Shown here: positions 8,356 to 17,066 of the stretch, piece by piece
Position numbering within the stretch: the stretch's first letter is position 1
Layout: each line of letters begins with the position of its first letter
NCBI GenBank assembly: GCA_024236095.1
Contig: JACKLD010000012.1
Span: 434,001 to 498,000, forward strand
Reading direction: 5' to 3'
Source of the DNA: Pseudomonadaceae bacterium
GTDB taxonomy: Bacteria > Pseudomonadota > Alphaproteobacteria > UBA2136 > UBA6156
Length of the DNA: 64,000 nt
The notes under the pieces: generated by a model
The model's database searches: none
Told to the model about the DNA's origin: nothing
Seen by the model: the letters and a program-made list of their open reading frames with translations, nothing else
Position numbers and translations under genes: made by a program

Positions 8356-9525
8356 TCAGGCTCCTTTTTTTGTCCGGCTGCGCGCCAGCTTGCTTTTGCG
8401 CGTATGCGGCTTGGCGGGCTTACCTGTTTTCGGCGCAACCTTGCGCACGGCTTTGGCTTTCTTCACCACACCGCCCGTCCATGAAGGGTCGGCCAACTGC
8501 ATCATGCGGCTGGCAGTCCGCCGGAATGCTTCCGCCGCATCCCCTGCCACACACAACACTTGCGGTGCGGCAGCGGCACCCACCACCAAACGCTTCTTGT
8601 GCTCGTACAAAATATCCACCAGCGCTACCAGCCGCAATGCCGCATTGGCATCGGCAGGGCCCAACACCGGAACCCCCTCCAGCACCAGCGTATCGCACAC
8701 TTTGACCAACGCCATGTAGTCACCGGCATCGTAGTTCTGTTCACACAAACCGGCGAAACTGAACCAACACGCACGCCCCTGCTGTCGCTTGGCATGAAAC
8801 TGCGGCGGCAGCACCGGTGCCATGCCGTTGCCGAAGTGCGCAAACAACGCCTCCAACTGCGGCGCGGCGGGCAAGTCCACGTCTTCCAACACATACAGCT
8901 CGGGCAAGCCCTTGGGACGCACACGGTAGTCACGCCCTTCGCCAATTGCCAGCGACTCCAAATGCTTCTCCATCAACCGGATAAACGGCACAAACCGGTC
9001 GCGGTTGATGCCCCCCTGAAACAATTCTTCCATCGGCCAGTTGCTGGTGGCCACCACCACGATGCCCTGCGCGAACATCGCCGCAAACAAGCGGCCCAAC
9101 AGCATCGCATCGGCAATGTTGGTCACGTAGAATTCGTCAAAGCACAGCAGCATGGCTTCTTCCGCCACCTGCGCCGCCACCAGTTGCATCAGGTCTTGGC
9201 CGGGCTTCACTTTGGTGGCGTGCATGCGGGCATGAACCTCCTGCATGAAGGCATGGAAATGCACCCGCCGCTTCGGTACCGTTACCGCCTCGTAAAACAG
9301 GTCCATCAACATGCTTTTGCCGCGCCCCACCGGCCCGTAAAAGTACACCCCCTTGGGTGGCGTGGCAGTGTCGCTGGCCGCAAGCGCATGGGCAAGGTTT
9401 CCCAGCCGCACCACCGCCGCCGCTTGGGCGGCATCGGCCACCCAACCGTGCGCGGCCAACTGCTGTTGGTACAGGCTCAACAGGGAAGGAAGGGGGGCTG
9501 GCTTCATGCGCGGCAAAGCAGTCAT
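8356..9525 (-). CDS. zapE: ZapE, AFG1-family cell-division ATPase
   Basis: ZapE is a cytoplasmic AAA+-like ATPase that associates with the division ring. The 389-residue product has Walker A GPVGRGKS near residue 65, the family sequence RVHFHAFMQEVH, Walker B LLCFDEFYVTNIADAMLL, and VVATSNWPMEELFQGGINRDRF. The ATG at 9525 is chosen because AAAAGGA lies just upstream and the family N-terminus begins there; a longer open frame to 10107 runs over mscS and is not credible. The C-terminus carries an extra 35-residue Lys/Arg-rich tail. It is followed closely by the ATP-grasp gene. Confidence 0.93.
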   Translation of the reverse strand: MTALPRMKPAPLPSLLSLYQQQLAAHGWVADAAQAAAVVRLGNLAHALAASDTATPPKGVYFYGPVGRGKSMLMDLFYEAVTVPKRRVHFHAFMQEVHARMHATKVKPGQDLMQLVAAQVAEEAMLLCFDEFYVTNIADAMLLGRLFAAMFAQGIVVVATSNWPMEELFQGGINRDRFVPFIRLMEKHLESLAIGEGRDYRVRPKGLPELYVLEDVDLPAAPQLEALFAHFGNGMAPVLPPQFHAKRQQGRACWFSFAGLCEQNYDAGDYMALVKVCDTLVLEGVPVLGPADANAALRLVALVDILYEHKKRLVVGAAAAPQVLCVAGDAAEAFRRTASRMMQLADPSWTGGVVKKAKAVRKVAPKTGKPAKPHTRKSKLARSRTKKGA

Positions 9526-9658
9526 GTTCCTTTTGGCTTTCTTACGTCTTGCACGGTTATCCCGCATTCTACGGTGACTGGCCATAGCCATGGGCAACAA
9601 TTTATGTAACCCTATGGCAAACGCGCCGCGAAGAATCCACCCAGCCAAGGAGCCCGCC

Positions 9659-10678
9659 ATGCCTTCCCCCACCACCCTCATTCCCGGATTGCAAGGTCTC
9701 ATCCCCGCCATTCCCGCCCTGCCGGATGCTGCCAGCATCACCCAAAAGGCCGAGGCCGCCGTCCCTGCCCTGTCATACCTTCCCGACGATTTCCTTGCCA
9801 ACCTCATGGCCACCGGCGTCAACATCACCATCGCCCTCACCATCATGGTGGTGGGCTGGCTGGCCGCCCAGTGGCTCAGCCACCGCGCGGTCTCCAGCCT
9901 TGGCCGCATCGGCGAGACCGCCGCCAGCTTCATCGCCAGCACCATGCGCTTCGTGGTCATCACGGTGGCCTTCGTGGTGGCCATCATCCAGCTGGGCGTG
10001 CCCGCGCAAACACTGGTCACCATCATGGGTGCCATGGTGGTGGCACTGGGGCTGGGCCTCAAAGACACTCTCACCAACGTCGCCGCCGGCATCATGCTGC
10101 TGGTCAACCGCCCGTTCGATGTGGGTGACTATGTGGAAATCGACAACCTCGCCGGCACCGTCAAACGCATCAACCTGTTTCAGACAGAACTCAACACCTA
10201 CAAGAACATCCGCATCTTCATGCCCAACCAAAAGGTGTGGGATAACGCGGTGCAAAACTTCAGCCACAACCGCCAACGCATGGTCGAGGTCACCGTAGGT
10301 CTCGATTACAGCCACAAACCCTCGGTGTGCCGCGAAGCCATCGCCGCCGCCATCACCAAGCACCCGGCGGTGCTGGCCGATCCCGCCCCCTTCATCGGAC
10401 TTGTCGAACTTGCCGACAGCGCGGTCAACTTCACCGTGCGCGTGTGGGTGAAAACACCGGACTGGTCACAGGTACGCTACGGCCTGTTGGATTACATCAA
10501 GGACGAATGCGAGGCCCGCGGCCTTTCCATCCCCTTCCCGCAACGGGTGGTGCGCATGGTCAAGGAAGGTGGCAGCGACAAGGCAGCTCCCAAAGGCAAG
10601 CCCGCCAAAACCACTGCCAAGGCCAAACGTTTGGCCAAACCGTCCACCCAACGCAGCAACGTGCAAACAGAAGGCTAA
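9659..10678 (+). CDS. mscS: MscS-family small mechanosensitive channel
   Basis: A 339-residue inner-membrane channel that opens under membrane tension. It has three hydrophobic segments, with the pore helix region MVVALGLGLKDTLTNVAAGIMLLVNRPFDVGDYVEI (residues roughly 119-155, cited as a landmark only) and the β-domain FQTELNTYKNIRIFMPNQKV. The C-terminus is an Ala/Lys-rich tail absent from E. coli MscS. The ATG at 9659 is preferred over one at 9590 because an AAGGAG ribosome site lies six bases upstream. It is divergent from zapE and followed 4 nt later by the DUF1223 gene. Confidence 0.92.
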   Translation: MPSPTTLIPGLQGLIPAIPALPDAASITQKAEAAVPALSYLPDDFLANLMATGVNITIALTIMVVGWLAAQWLSHRAVSSLGRIGETAASFIASTMRFVVITVAFVVAIIQLGVPAQTLVTIMGAMVVALGLGLKDTLTNVAAGIMLLVNRPFDVGDYVEIDNLAGTVKRINLFQTELNTYKNIRIFMPNQKVWDNAVQNFSHNRQRMVEVTVGLDYSHKPSVCREAIAAAITKHPAVLADPAPFIGLVELADSAVNFTVRVWVKTPDWSQVRYGLLDYIKDECEARGLSIPFPQRVVRMVKEGGSDKAAPKGKPAKTTAKAKRLAKPSTQRSNVQTEG

Positions 10679-10682
10679 CTCC

Positions 10683-11339
10683 ATGCACCGCCACCTCCTT
10701 ACCTTTGCTTTGGCTTTGGCGACCCTCTCCGCATGGGCCGAGGCGCCCTTCACCGTGGTCGAGGTCTTCACCAGCAAATACTGCCCAAGCTGTCCGGCGG
10801 CCGAGAGCTACCTGCGCAAGGAAGCGCTTGAAAACCCAAACCTTCTGGTGGTGCTGGAAAACGTCGACTACTGGAACGGCCCCGGCCGCATCGACCCCGA
10901 TTCCAACCCGGATTTCACCCAACGCCAGTATGATTATTCCAACCTGCTGGCCGACCGGCCCGGCAAGGTCTTCACCCCGCAACCCGTCCTCAACGGCCGC
11001 GTGGTGGCCGACCCGCCGCTGTGGCTCAGCTGGAGCGGCGCGCTGAAGAAAGCACCTGCCATCCCCACCACTTTGCAGGCCAGCGCCACCGCCAAGGGCG
11101 GGCTCATCGTCAGCCTCGCTTCCAAACCAAAGGATGCCGAACTCACCGTCATCGGCCTTACCCCCATCGAGGGCACCAAACTGTGGCGCGCCAAAGGCGT
11201 CAAGCAATTCCCCGTCACCGGCACCACCGTCAGCCTCGATAGCGCCCGCCTCCCCGCCGGCACCGATGCCCTCATCCTGCTGCAAGAGGCCGGCCCCGCC
11301 GGCATCCTCGCCGCCACCCGCCTCTCCCGCACCCCGTAA
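10683..11339 (+). CDS. DUF1223 thioredoxin-fold secreted protein
   Basis: A 218-residue DUF1223 family protein. A short signal peptide (to about residue 19, ending AWA-EA) precedes VVEVFTSKYCPSCPAAESYL, a thioredoxin-like fold with a CPSC motif. Then come the family's NVDYWNGPGRIDP segment and TPQPVLNGR. A periplasmic thiol-disulfide role is plausible but not shown for the family. It lies 4 nt after mscS and is probably co-transcribed with it. Confidence 0.85.
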   Translation: MHRHLLTFALALATLSAWAEAPFTVVEVFTSKYCPSCPAAESYLRKEALENPNLLVVLENVDYWNGPGRIDPDSNPDFTQRQYDYSNLLADRPGKVFTPQPVLNGRVVADPPLWLSWSGALKKAPAIPTTLQASATAKGGLIVSLASKPKDAELTVIGLTPIEGTKLWRAKGVKQFPVTGTTVSLDSARLPAGTDALILLQEAGPAGILAATRLSRTP

Positions 11340-11397
11340 ATCATTTCAAATCAAGTAGATGGACAAGGACTTGACGAAACCCCGCACCGCCCCATCT

Positions 11398-11409
11398 CTC
11401 ATATATGAG
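11398..11409. promoter_or_regulatory. Perfect 12-bp palindrome over the start codon of the HTH-methyltransferase gene
   Basis: CTCATATATGAG is a perfect inverted repeat that contains the ATG at 11405. A TTGACG element sits at 11371-11376. No good Shine-Dalgarno sequence precedes the ATG. The palindrome could be an operator bound by the gene's own HTH domain; this is inference. Confidence 0.35.
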
Positions 11410-12658
11410 CGAAATCGCCTACAACCCGCCTGCGTTAGATACCACCGCCATCACCGGCCGCTTGGCCCATTGCGCCAAGGTGATGGGCGGAAAGCGCGCC
11501 TTGGCCAAGGCTGCCGGGCTCTCTGAAGCCCAACTGTTCCGGTACCTCAACGGAGCATCCGATATGGCGGTCAGCCGGCTCACCGCCATCGCCGAGGCCG
11601 CCAAGGTCTCGCCCGGCTGGCTGCTGACCGGTGAAGACGTCCTTCCCCCACCCCCACGGCCTGATTTCCACCCCGCCACCATGGCCCAGGTGGTGCAAAC
11701 GCTGGAAGAGTACCTGCTGGAGTACCCCATCAAGTTCACCCCCAAACAAAAGGGGCAGATGTTCGCACTGGTGTACGATGCGATCCGGCATGATGAGCAT
11801 CATTTCAATATTGCGCCCAGTTGGAACCGTGAGAAGGCCTTCCAGTTTCTGGATTTTATGGCAGCGCTTAAAGCCAACAACGACATTGAAAACTATCATG
11901 CAGTATTTGAGCATGCTGAAGTTTTGAAACGCCCGTTCTCGCCGGAACAGGCCTTGAATTTTGAGCGTTTGGTCAATACCGGAAATCAGGGGGTCTATAA
12001 CGGTATCAGTGGTAAAATGTACCTCGAGCGTATGGGACACGCCATCCCTCCGGAACGTTTGCAGGAAATGCTCGGGCTTCTCCAACTGGTTAACAAGGGT
12101 GACGTCAACAAACCGATTCATTGGCTTGATCTAGGATGTGGAAAAGGTTTGCATATGCTTGCATTGGCCAAGTATGCGAGGAATGTAAACCTGTTCGGAC
12201 TTGATGCTTCTTCGTTGTCTGCGGCCGAAATTGAACCGCTTATTGCCAGAAGCCGGCTGGAAAATGCACGTTTTGACTTGGGTAACCTTACAAGCCTGCC
12301 CTACCCTGACAGTAGCATGGACGTGGTGTATGCCTCGTACAGTCTGAATTTTGTCCCATATATCCCGAGTGCGAACGTCGGCATGAAGCTTGCTATACAG
12401 GAGATTGTCCGCGTTCTTAAAACCAATGGCATTTGCCACATCCGTACGTCCCATGGTCAGGGGCGCAGTTGGCTGCTGTTTCGGCAATATCTTGATGAGA
12501 TTCAAATTCGCGAGCTTCTCCAGAAAGAAGGGCTGGGTATTATCTCTCACCGTTATACGACAAAATTTGGGGTTGTTAAGGGTGATTTCGACGAAAAGGA
12601 CTACATTTCCAACATGCGCGATAGTGTTCACAGCATTACCGTGCGCAAGCTTCCCTGA
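11405..12658 (+). CDS. HTH domain fused to SAM-dependent methyltransferase
   Basis: A 417-residue two-part protein. Residues about 20-75 form a phage-repressor-like helix-turn-helix (KRALAKAAGLSEAQLFRYLN, then a second helix pair ending SPGWLLTGE). Residues about 235-400 form a class I methyltransferase: WLDLGCGKGLHMLALAKYA is motif I, LFGLDASSLSAAEIE motif II, LPYPDSSMDVVYASYSLNFV motif IV, with REIVRVLK-like EIVRVLKTNGICHIR after it. The first 350 bases have the window's usual G/C-ending codons, while the remainder is clearly richer in A/T-ending codons, suggesting a chimeric origin. A hairpin terminator follows. It may be a DNA-targeted regulator or an enzyme of unknown substrate. Confidence 0.8.
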   Translation: MSEIAYNPPALDTTAITGRLAHCAKVMGGKRALAKAAGLSEAQLFRYLNGASDMAVSRLTAIAEAAKVSPGWLLTGEDVLPPPPRPDFHPATMAQVVQTLEEYLLEYPIKFTPKQKGQMFALVYDAIRHDEHHFNIAPSWNREKAFQFLDFMAALKANNDIENYHAVFEHAEVLKRPFSPEQALNFERLVNTGNQGVYNGISGKMYLERMGHAIPPERLQEMLGLLQLVNKGDVNKPIHWLDLGCGKGLHMLALAKYARNVNLFGLDASSLSAAEIEPLIARSRLENARFDLGNLTSLPYPDSSMDVVYASYSLNFVPYIPSANVGMKLAIQEIVRVLKTNGICHIRTSHGQGRSWLLFRQYLDEIQIRELLQKEGLGIISHRYTTKFGVVKGDFDEKDYISNMRDSVHSITVRKLP

Positions 12659-12676
12659 AGGTGGAAAACACCCCAT

Positions 12677-12705
12677 GAAAAAGCGCCACTTTATGGCGCC
12701 TTTTT
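12677..12705 (+). terminator. Intrinsic terminator after the HTH-methyltransferase gene
   Basis: A-tract, then stem GCGCCA / TGGCGC with a 5-nt loop, followed by TTTTT. It lies 25 nt past the stop codon and may also serve the convergent gene at 12725-13150 because the A-tract is complementary. Confidence 0.8.
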
Positions 12706-12724
12706 ATGAGATGTAGGATAAGGC

Positions 12725-13150
12725 TTAACCTTTACCACAATCTGCCGCAACCATGAGCCCTGCAGGAACATCAACTGCATATAGGTTCATACCAAATTCG
12801 CTCTGGTATTTTTCAACAGTGACAACATTAAACAGACTACTGCATTCTTCCGACTCACCTTCGCCATCAGCGGGTTCGTGGTGCAGATACTCCCCGAACA
12901 GGAACTCGCAGTCGGCCATGTACTGGCGGGTAAAGGTGATGTGGGCATGCCACACATGATCCACCAGCACCGGCGGTACCATCGGCTTGCCGTACTTGCC
13001 CACCAGCACGAGGAACTTGCGGTAGAGGTCTTCCGCACGCACCAGCATCTCGGCGGGCATGCCGGTGTCTTCCTGCACGTGTTGCATCACGCGGGTGAGG
13101 TCGATTTTGGCTACCCGTTGTTCCAGGCTCATGTCGCTGCCGTATGTCAT
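12725..13150 (-). CDS. Glycine-rich-domain-like (DUF1399-type) small protein
   Basis: A 141-residue soluble protein. The segment VPPVLVDHVWHAHITFTRQY followed by FLFGEYLHHEP resembles the conserved D-x-x-W-H-A-H ... FG-x-x-L-H-H motif of glycine-rich-domain/DUF1399 proteins, whose function is unknown. The invariant histidines suggest metal binding. The start at 13150 is set by AAAGGAG ten bases upstream; the longer frame to 13204 has no such site. It is divergent from the gene at 13343. Confidence 0.6.
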   Translation of the reverse strand: MTYGSDMSLEQRVAKIDLTRVMQHVQEDTGMPAEMLVRAEDLYRKFLVLVGKYGKPMVPPVLVDHVWHAHITFTRQYMADCEFLFGEYLHHEPADGEGESEECSSLFNVVTVEKYQSEFGMNLYAVDVPAGLMVAADCGKG

Positions 13151-13342
13151 ATCTGAGAGTCTCCTTTGGTTGTTTCTCAACAATGTGAGAGTCGTATAAC
13201 CCATGTCTAAATTGTATGCAATAGGTATTCACAAAAAAGTTTCATTTTTCTATCATCCGCGCAAAACACTGAAAATAAACTGGAAAACATCATACAAAAC
13301 CCTCACAACATGCTTACCCACAGCAAAAGGAGGGAACACACC

Positions 13343-13753
13343 ATGACCCACAACCCCGGAATCGGCCGCCTCATCGTCGTACTGGACGAGAGCATGAACA
13401 GCCAAAGCATCACCGCCTTCGGCAAACTGGCGCGCAGCTGGCCGTCCAACCCGCCGCTCACCGTCATTGCCGGTACCCGGGCCCGCGTGGTCAAGGGCTT
13501 CGGCCAACGCTGGGAGACGCTGTTCTACAACCCCAACGAGTTCGTGCCGCTGCCGCGCCTGATGGGCATGCTGCCATGGAGCGAGATCTGGATCATCAAA
13601 GACGGTCTGGTGTGGGCGCTGCGCGACGGCCGCATGATCGCCACCGGCACCAGCCCGCACCATACGGCGCCCACGCCGCAACCGGTGGTGCGTAGCCTCA
13701 GCGCCGCCCGCGCCCTCCGCACCATCGAGGACTACGCCATGGGTAGCCGCTAA
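13343..13753 (+). CDS. Hypothetical protein
   Basis: A 136-residue protein without a recognised domain. It opens with a hydrophobic strand (GRLIVVLDESMN), has a central WSEIWIIKDGLVWALRDGRMIATG segment that looks like a β-rich core, and a Pro/Arg-containing C-terminus. An AAAGGAGG ribosome site nine bases before the ATG at 13343 and G/C-ending codons support it as a real gene. The gene stands alone between a divergent small gene and convergent lpxB. Confidence 0.6.
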   Translation: MTHNPGIGRLIVVLDESMNSQSITAFGKLARSWPSNPPLTVIAGTRARVVKGFGQRWETLFYNPNEFVPLPRLMGMLPWSEIWIIKDGLVWALRDGRMIATGTSPHHTAPTPQPVVRSLSAARALRTIEDYAMGSR

Positions 13754-13797
13754 AGCGCCCCGGAGGGGAAGCGAGGGGAAGGAAATCCTCTTCTCCC

Positions 13798-13890
13798 CCT
13801 TGTCGTCCCGACTCCCAATCGGAGTCGGGCGCCGGCTCCGGTCGGGACGGCACATCAGGCCGAGGGCCTTCCATTACGGCGAAGCCGTCA
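13798..13890 (+). repeat. Type-B-related palindromic repeat between convergent genes
   Basis: Contains a perfect hairpin CCCGACTCC / GGAGTCGGG, an imperfect partner copy next to it, then CATCAGGCCGAGGGCCTTCCATT, matching the right flank of the copy at 7371 (cited as a landmark in two halves), and GGCGAAGCCGTCA. It may double as a bidirectional terminator. Confidence 0.6.
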
Positions 13891-13904
13891 GACGCGGAAC
13901 ATCC

Positions 13905-15017
13905 CTACAACCCCCCAACGCGCAAAACCACCCCCGCCGCCGCTTCCACCGGGTCGGCATCGGTTGCCAGCTTGCCCGCCACCTTCTCCAACAAATCCAA
14001 CTGATGCCGCCGGCACCCCGCATCCACCAACAGCGGATACACCGCCCGCGCCAGATTGGCCTCGGTGGCCCCTTCCTGCACATATTCGGGGTACACGCAC
14101 GCATCCAACACCAAATTGGGCGGAGAAATGAACTTCACCTTCACCAACCGCCGCACAACCGCCGCCGTCAGCCAGTGCATGCGGTAGGCCACCACGGCGG
14201 GCACCCCCAACAATGCCAACTCCAAATTGTTTGTCCCGCTCTTGGTCAACGCCGCCGTACACCCCGCCAGCGCCCCATGACGCCCCTCGCCCACCACCGC
14301 CTCCAAGCCATCATCCCAGCCCAAAGGCTTCAGCCGCGCCAACGTCTCTTCGCTTTCCACCGCCACCAGCCCCGTCAACTGCGGCACCAATTTTTTCAAC
14401 CGCACAAACGTCGCCAAAAACAACGGCCAATGGTGCCCCAACTCCGCCTGCCGACTCCCCGGCAGCAACGCCAACGTCAACCCCTTGTGCTTGGGCTTGG
14501 CCACGCCCGCCATCCGCTTCACCACCGGGTGCCCGATATACGTCGCCGCCAACCCATGCCTGTTAAAAAAGTCCGCCTCAAACGGAAACACACACAGCAC
14601 ATGCGCCAATATCTTCTTGAGCTTGTGCACCCGCCCCTGCCGCCACGCCCATACCTTGGGCGCTGCGTACTGCACCACGGGGATGCCCAACGGCGCCAGC
14701 CGCGCCGCCAACCGCGCCGAGAACTCTTGGTTGTCAATCGTCACACATACCGCAGGCTTGTGCTCCTTGGCCCATGCTTCCACCTTGTCCAGCAACCGCT
14801 TCAACCGTGGAATCGCCCCCACCACTTCCACCAATCCCATGCCGGGAAACTGCTCAATCCCGCCAAGCAACGCCACCCCCGCCTTGGCCATCGCCGGCCC
14901 GCCAATCCCTGCAAACTGCAACCCTTTGCGCTTTTTCTTCAACGCCACCACCAACTCCGCCCCCAGCATATCGCCGGAAACTTCCCCGGCACAAAGAAGA
15001 ATACTACCTACCTTCAT
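13905..15017 (-). CDS. lpxB: LpxB, lipid A disaccharide synthase
   Basis: LpxB condenses UDP-diacylglucosamine with lipid X to make the lipid A disaccharide at the inner membrane. The 370-residue product has the N-terminal CAGEVSGDMLGAEL motif, FAGIGGPAMAKAG, MGLVEVVG, VQYAAPKVWAWRQGRVHKLKK, YIGHPVV, LLPGSRQAELGHHWPL, and a C-terminal SGTNNLELALLGVPAVVAYR. It is the last gene of the envelope operon, and its start overlaps the end of the upstream GNAT gene by 14 nt. Confidence 0.97.
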   Translation of the reverse strand: MKVGSILLCAGEVSGDMLGAELVVALKKKRKGLQFAGIGGPAMAKAGVALLGGIEQFPGMGLVEVVGAIPRLKRLLDKVEAWAKEHKPAVCVTIDNQEFSARLAARLAPLGIPVVQYAAPKVWAWRQGRVHKLKKILAHVLCVFPFEADFFNRHGLAATYIGHPVVKRMAGVAKPKHKGLTLALLPGSRQAELGHHWPLFLATFVRLKKLVPQLTGLVAVESEETLARLKPLGWDDGLEAVVGEGRHGALAGCTAALTKSGTNNLELALLGVPAVVAYRMHWLTAAVVRRLVKVKFISPPNLVLDACVYPEYVQEGATEANLARAVYPLLVDAGCRRHQLDLLEKVAGKLATDADPVEAAAGVVLRVGGL

Positions 15018-15450
15018 CTACCAAAGTCTTTCCCATAACCACGTGGGGGATCCCAACTTCTGTGAACTCATCGCTCTGTATAGAATAACCAGATTTAAGG
15101 TAAAACGGCACTGCGACCTTGCGAGCGTGCATCACCATTTTTGCTCCCCCCTGCTCCAAGACATAATCCTCTGCAAACGCAAGAATATCCCGTCCAATCC
15201 CTCTACCTTGCTGGCTCGGACATACAAACATTTGCCTTAATTTGAAGAAACTCCCCCCCCTAACCAAAACGCAACCCCCGAGAATACTTTCACTCTCAAC
15301 AAAAGCCAGATGAACCTGTTTGTCCTCACCCTCCAAGTCCTCTTTAGAGAAGTCGCCAAAGCCTAGCGGCTTTCTCAAAATGTCGAAACGCTTCTCCAGC
15401 ATTTGTGAATAAAGTTCAGAGCCAAAACCAACAATTACACGGTTCAACAT
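15004..15450 (-). CDS. GNAT-family N-acetyltransferase between lpxI and lpxB
   Basis: A 148-residue GNAT protein. FKLRQMFVCPSQQGRGIGRD carries the acetyl-CoA binding QGRGIG loop, and VPFYLKSGYSIQSDEF is the C-terminal strand pair of the fold. The ATG at 15450 comes one base after the lpxI stop, and its end overlaps lpxB. The coding sequence is visibly poorer in G+C than lpxI and lpxB. It has no known role in lipid A synthesis and looks like a guest gene coupled into the operon. Confidence 0.85.
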   Translation of the reverse strand: MLNRVIVGFGSELYSQMLEKRFDILRKPLGFGDFSKEDLEGEDKQVHLAFVESESILGGCVLVRGGSFFKLRQMFVCPSQQGRGIGRDILAFAEDYVLEQGGAKMVMHARKVAVPFYLKSGYSIQSDEFTEVGIPHVVMGKTLVDEGR

Positions 15451-15451
15451 C

Positions 15452-16285
15452 TCACACCCCAACCCCCACAACCCCATGTCCATCCGCCACCGCTACCACC
15501 TTCTCGCCATCCACCACCAGTGTCTTGCCCGCCTGTACCGCCACACCCTTGTAGCCATGCAGTGCCAGCAACTCCACCGTGGCGGGGCCGATGGTCGGTA
15601 AATCGGCCAAGTCGGTCTGACTCGGCTTGGCGGCCTTGATCAACCATCCGGCCCGCTCCTGCTTGCCCAGCGGCCCCCGAAGCGCCGCACAGCGCGCAAT
15701 CAACCCGTCGGTGCCTTCCACCGCTTCCACGCCCAGCACCGTGCCTCTGTGCACCACCACGGCCTGGCCGATATCCAGCCCGCCCATCGCTCGCAACACC
15801 TCCATGCCCAACGCGATATCCGCCTTGTCCGCCTCGCTGGGGGCATACTTGCCCCACACGCCGTCCTTGGCCGCCAACGCGGGTAGCAAGTCTGTCACCG
15901 GCAACACCGTAAACCCTTCATCGGCCAGAAACCCCGCCACCCCGCGCAACAACGCATCATCATGAAAGCCCTTCACCCGTGCCAGCAACTGCACCCCTTT
16001 CACATCGGGCCGCAGCCGGAACAAACTGGGTTTATGCAACGCCCCCGCCATCACCACATGGCTCACCTTGTGGGCCTTCAGGTGCGCCAAAATCTTCCCC
16101 ACCGCCGCAATGTTGAAACTGGCTTGCCCCGCCACCCCCTCCGGCAACCCGCGCGGCGCCGCCTGCCCATCAAACGTCACCACCTGCACCTCAAACCCTT
16201 GGGCCAACGCCGCCCCCGCCACCAACGCGGGCAAACTCCCCCCTCCGGCCAGAATGGCCAGCACCGGCGTATCGTTAGTCGGCAT
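15452..16285 (-). CDS. lpxI: LpxI, UDP-2,3-diacylglucosamine pyrophosphatase
   Basis: LpxI hydrolyses UDP-2,3-diacylglucosamine to lipid X and UMP, replacing LpxH in many alphaproteobacteria. The 277-residue product begins LAILAGGGSLPALVA, with VVMAGALHKPSLFRLRPD, FHDDALLRGVAGFLADEGF, DIGQAVVVHRGTVLGVEAVEGTDGLI (split) and a C-terminal LPTIGPATVELLALHGYKGVAV. The ATG at 16285 is used; an in-frame TTG six bases earlier is less likely. It overlaps the lpxA 3' end by 11 nt. Confidence 0.96.
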   Translation of the reverse strand: MPTNDTPVLAILAGGGSLPALVAGAALAQGFEVQVVTFDGQAAPRGLPEGVAGQASFNIAAVGKILAHLKAHKVSHVVMAGALHKPSLFRLRPDVKGVQLLARVKGFHDDALLRGVAGFLADEGFTVLPVTDLLPALAAKDGVWGKYAPSEADKADIALGMEVLRAMGGLDIGQAVVVHRGTVLGVEAVEGTDGLIARCAALRGPLGKQERAGWLIKAAKPSQTDLADLPTIGPATVELLALHGYKGVAVQAGKTLVVDGEKVVAVADGHGVVGVGV

Positions 16286-17066
16286 CTTCAAACCCCGTCA
16301 CCCCCCGCGTACTCGCCAACACAAAGTCAGCCAGCCGCTTCACTTCGGGCACGTCATTGTCGGCAAGGCTTTTGGCCCGCTCAACCAGCGGCCCCCCCTT
16401 GTCGGCAAACAGAAAGTCAAACGCCTCGTCCAACGCCCCAATCAGGCTGCGCTCGGCCCCTTTGCGCCGCAACCCCACCAAGTTGAGCCCGCGCAACACC
16501 GCGCGCTCGCCCGCCACATTGGCGTAGGGCGGCACGTCATGGTCCACCGCACTGGCACCGCCCACAATCGCGCCGGTGCCCACCCGCACGCGCTGATGAA
16601 TCCCCGAAAGCCCGCCAATCACCACACCGTCTTCCACCACCACATGTCCGGCCAACTGTACGTAATTGGCGAAAATGCAGTCATCACCCACCACACAGTC
16701 ATGGGCCACGTGGCTGCCCGCCATCAGCAGGTTGCGGCTACCGATGCGCGTTTCCCCCTTGTCCGCCGCCGTACCAATGTGCACCGTCACATATTCGCGG
16801 ATATCATTGTCATCGCCCACCACCAGTGCCGCCTCTTCGCCCTTGTATTTGCGGTCGGGGCTGGGTTGGCCGAGGCTGGCAAAGGGGTACACCACGTTCC
16901 GCGCCCCCAGCGTCGTCTTGCCCGCCACCACCACATGGCTCACCAACCGCGTGCCGTCTCCCAGCACCACATCCTTGCCGACGGTACAAAACGGACCAAC
17001 CTCCACGCCCTCACCCAGCCGTGCCCCATCTTCCACAATCGCCGTGTCATGCACCTTGGCACTCAT
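16275..17066 (-). CDS. lpxA: LpxA, UDP-GlcNAc O-acyltransferase
   Basis: LpxA starts lipid A synthesis by moving a 3-hydroxyacyl chain from ACP to UDP-GlcNAc. The 263-residue left-handed β-helix protein has many hexapeptide repeats (IVEDGARLGEGVEVGPFC and on), the catalytic-His region LLMAGSHVAHDCVVGDD, and GLSGIHQRVRVGTGA. The C-terminal α-helical domain begins near LNLVGLRRKG. It overlaps fabZ by 4 nt and lpxI by 11 nt. Confidence 0.97.
   Translation of the reverse strand: MSAKVHDTAIVEDGARLGEGVEVGPFCTVGKDVVLGDGTRLVSHVVVAGKTTLGARNVVYPFASLGQPSPDRKYKGEEAALVVGDDNDIREYVTVHIGTAADKGETRIGSRNLLMAGSHVAHDCVVGDDCIFANYVQLAGHVVVEDGVVIGGLSGIHQRVRVGTGAIVGGASAVDHDVPPYANVAGERAVLRGLNLVGLRRKGAERSLIGALDEAFDFLFADKGGPLVERAKSLADNDVPEVKRLADFVLASTRGVTGFEDAD

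Noticed and set aside
9526..10107. A 583-residue reading frame that extends zapE upstream
   Set aside because: The extra 194 codons overlap the clearly coding mscS gene on the other strand, and a good ribosome site and family start lie at 9525.
15450..15483. Upstream start for the GNAT gene at 15483
   Set aside because: It would overlap lpxI by 30 nt without a ribosome site; the ATG one base after the lpxI stop is more natural.
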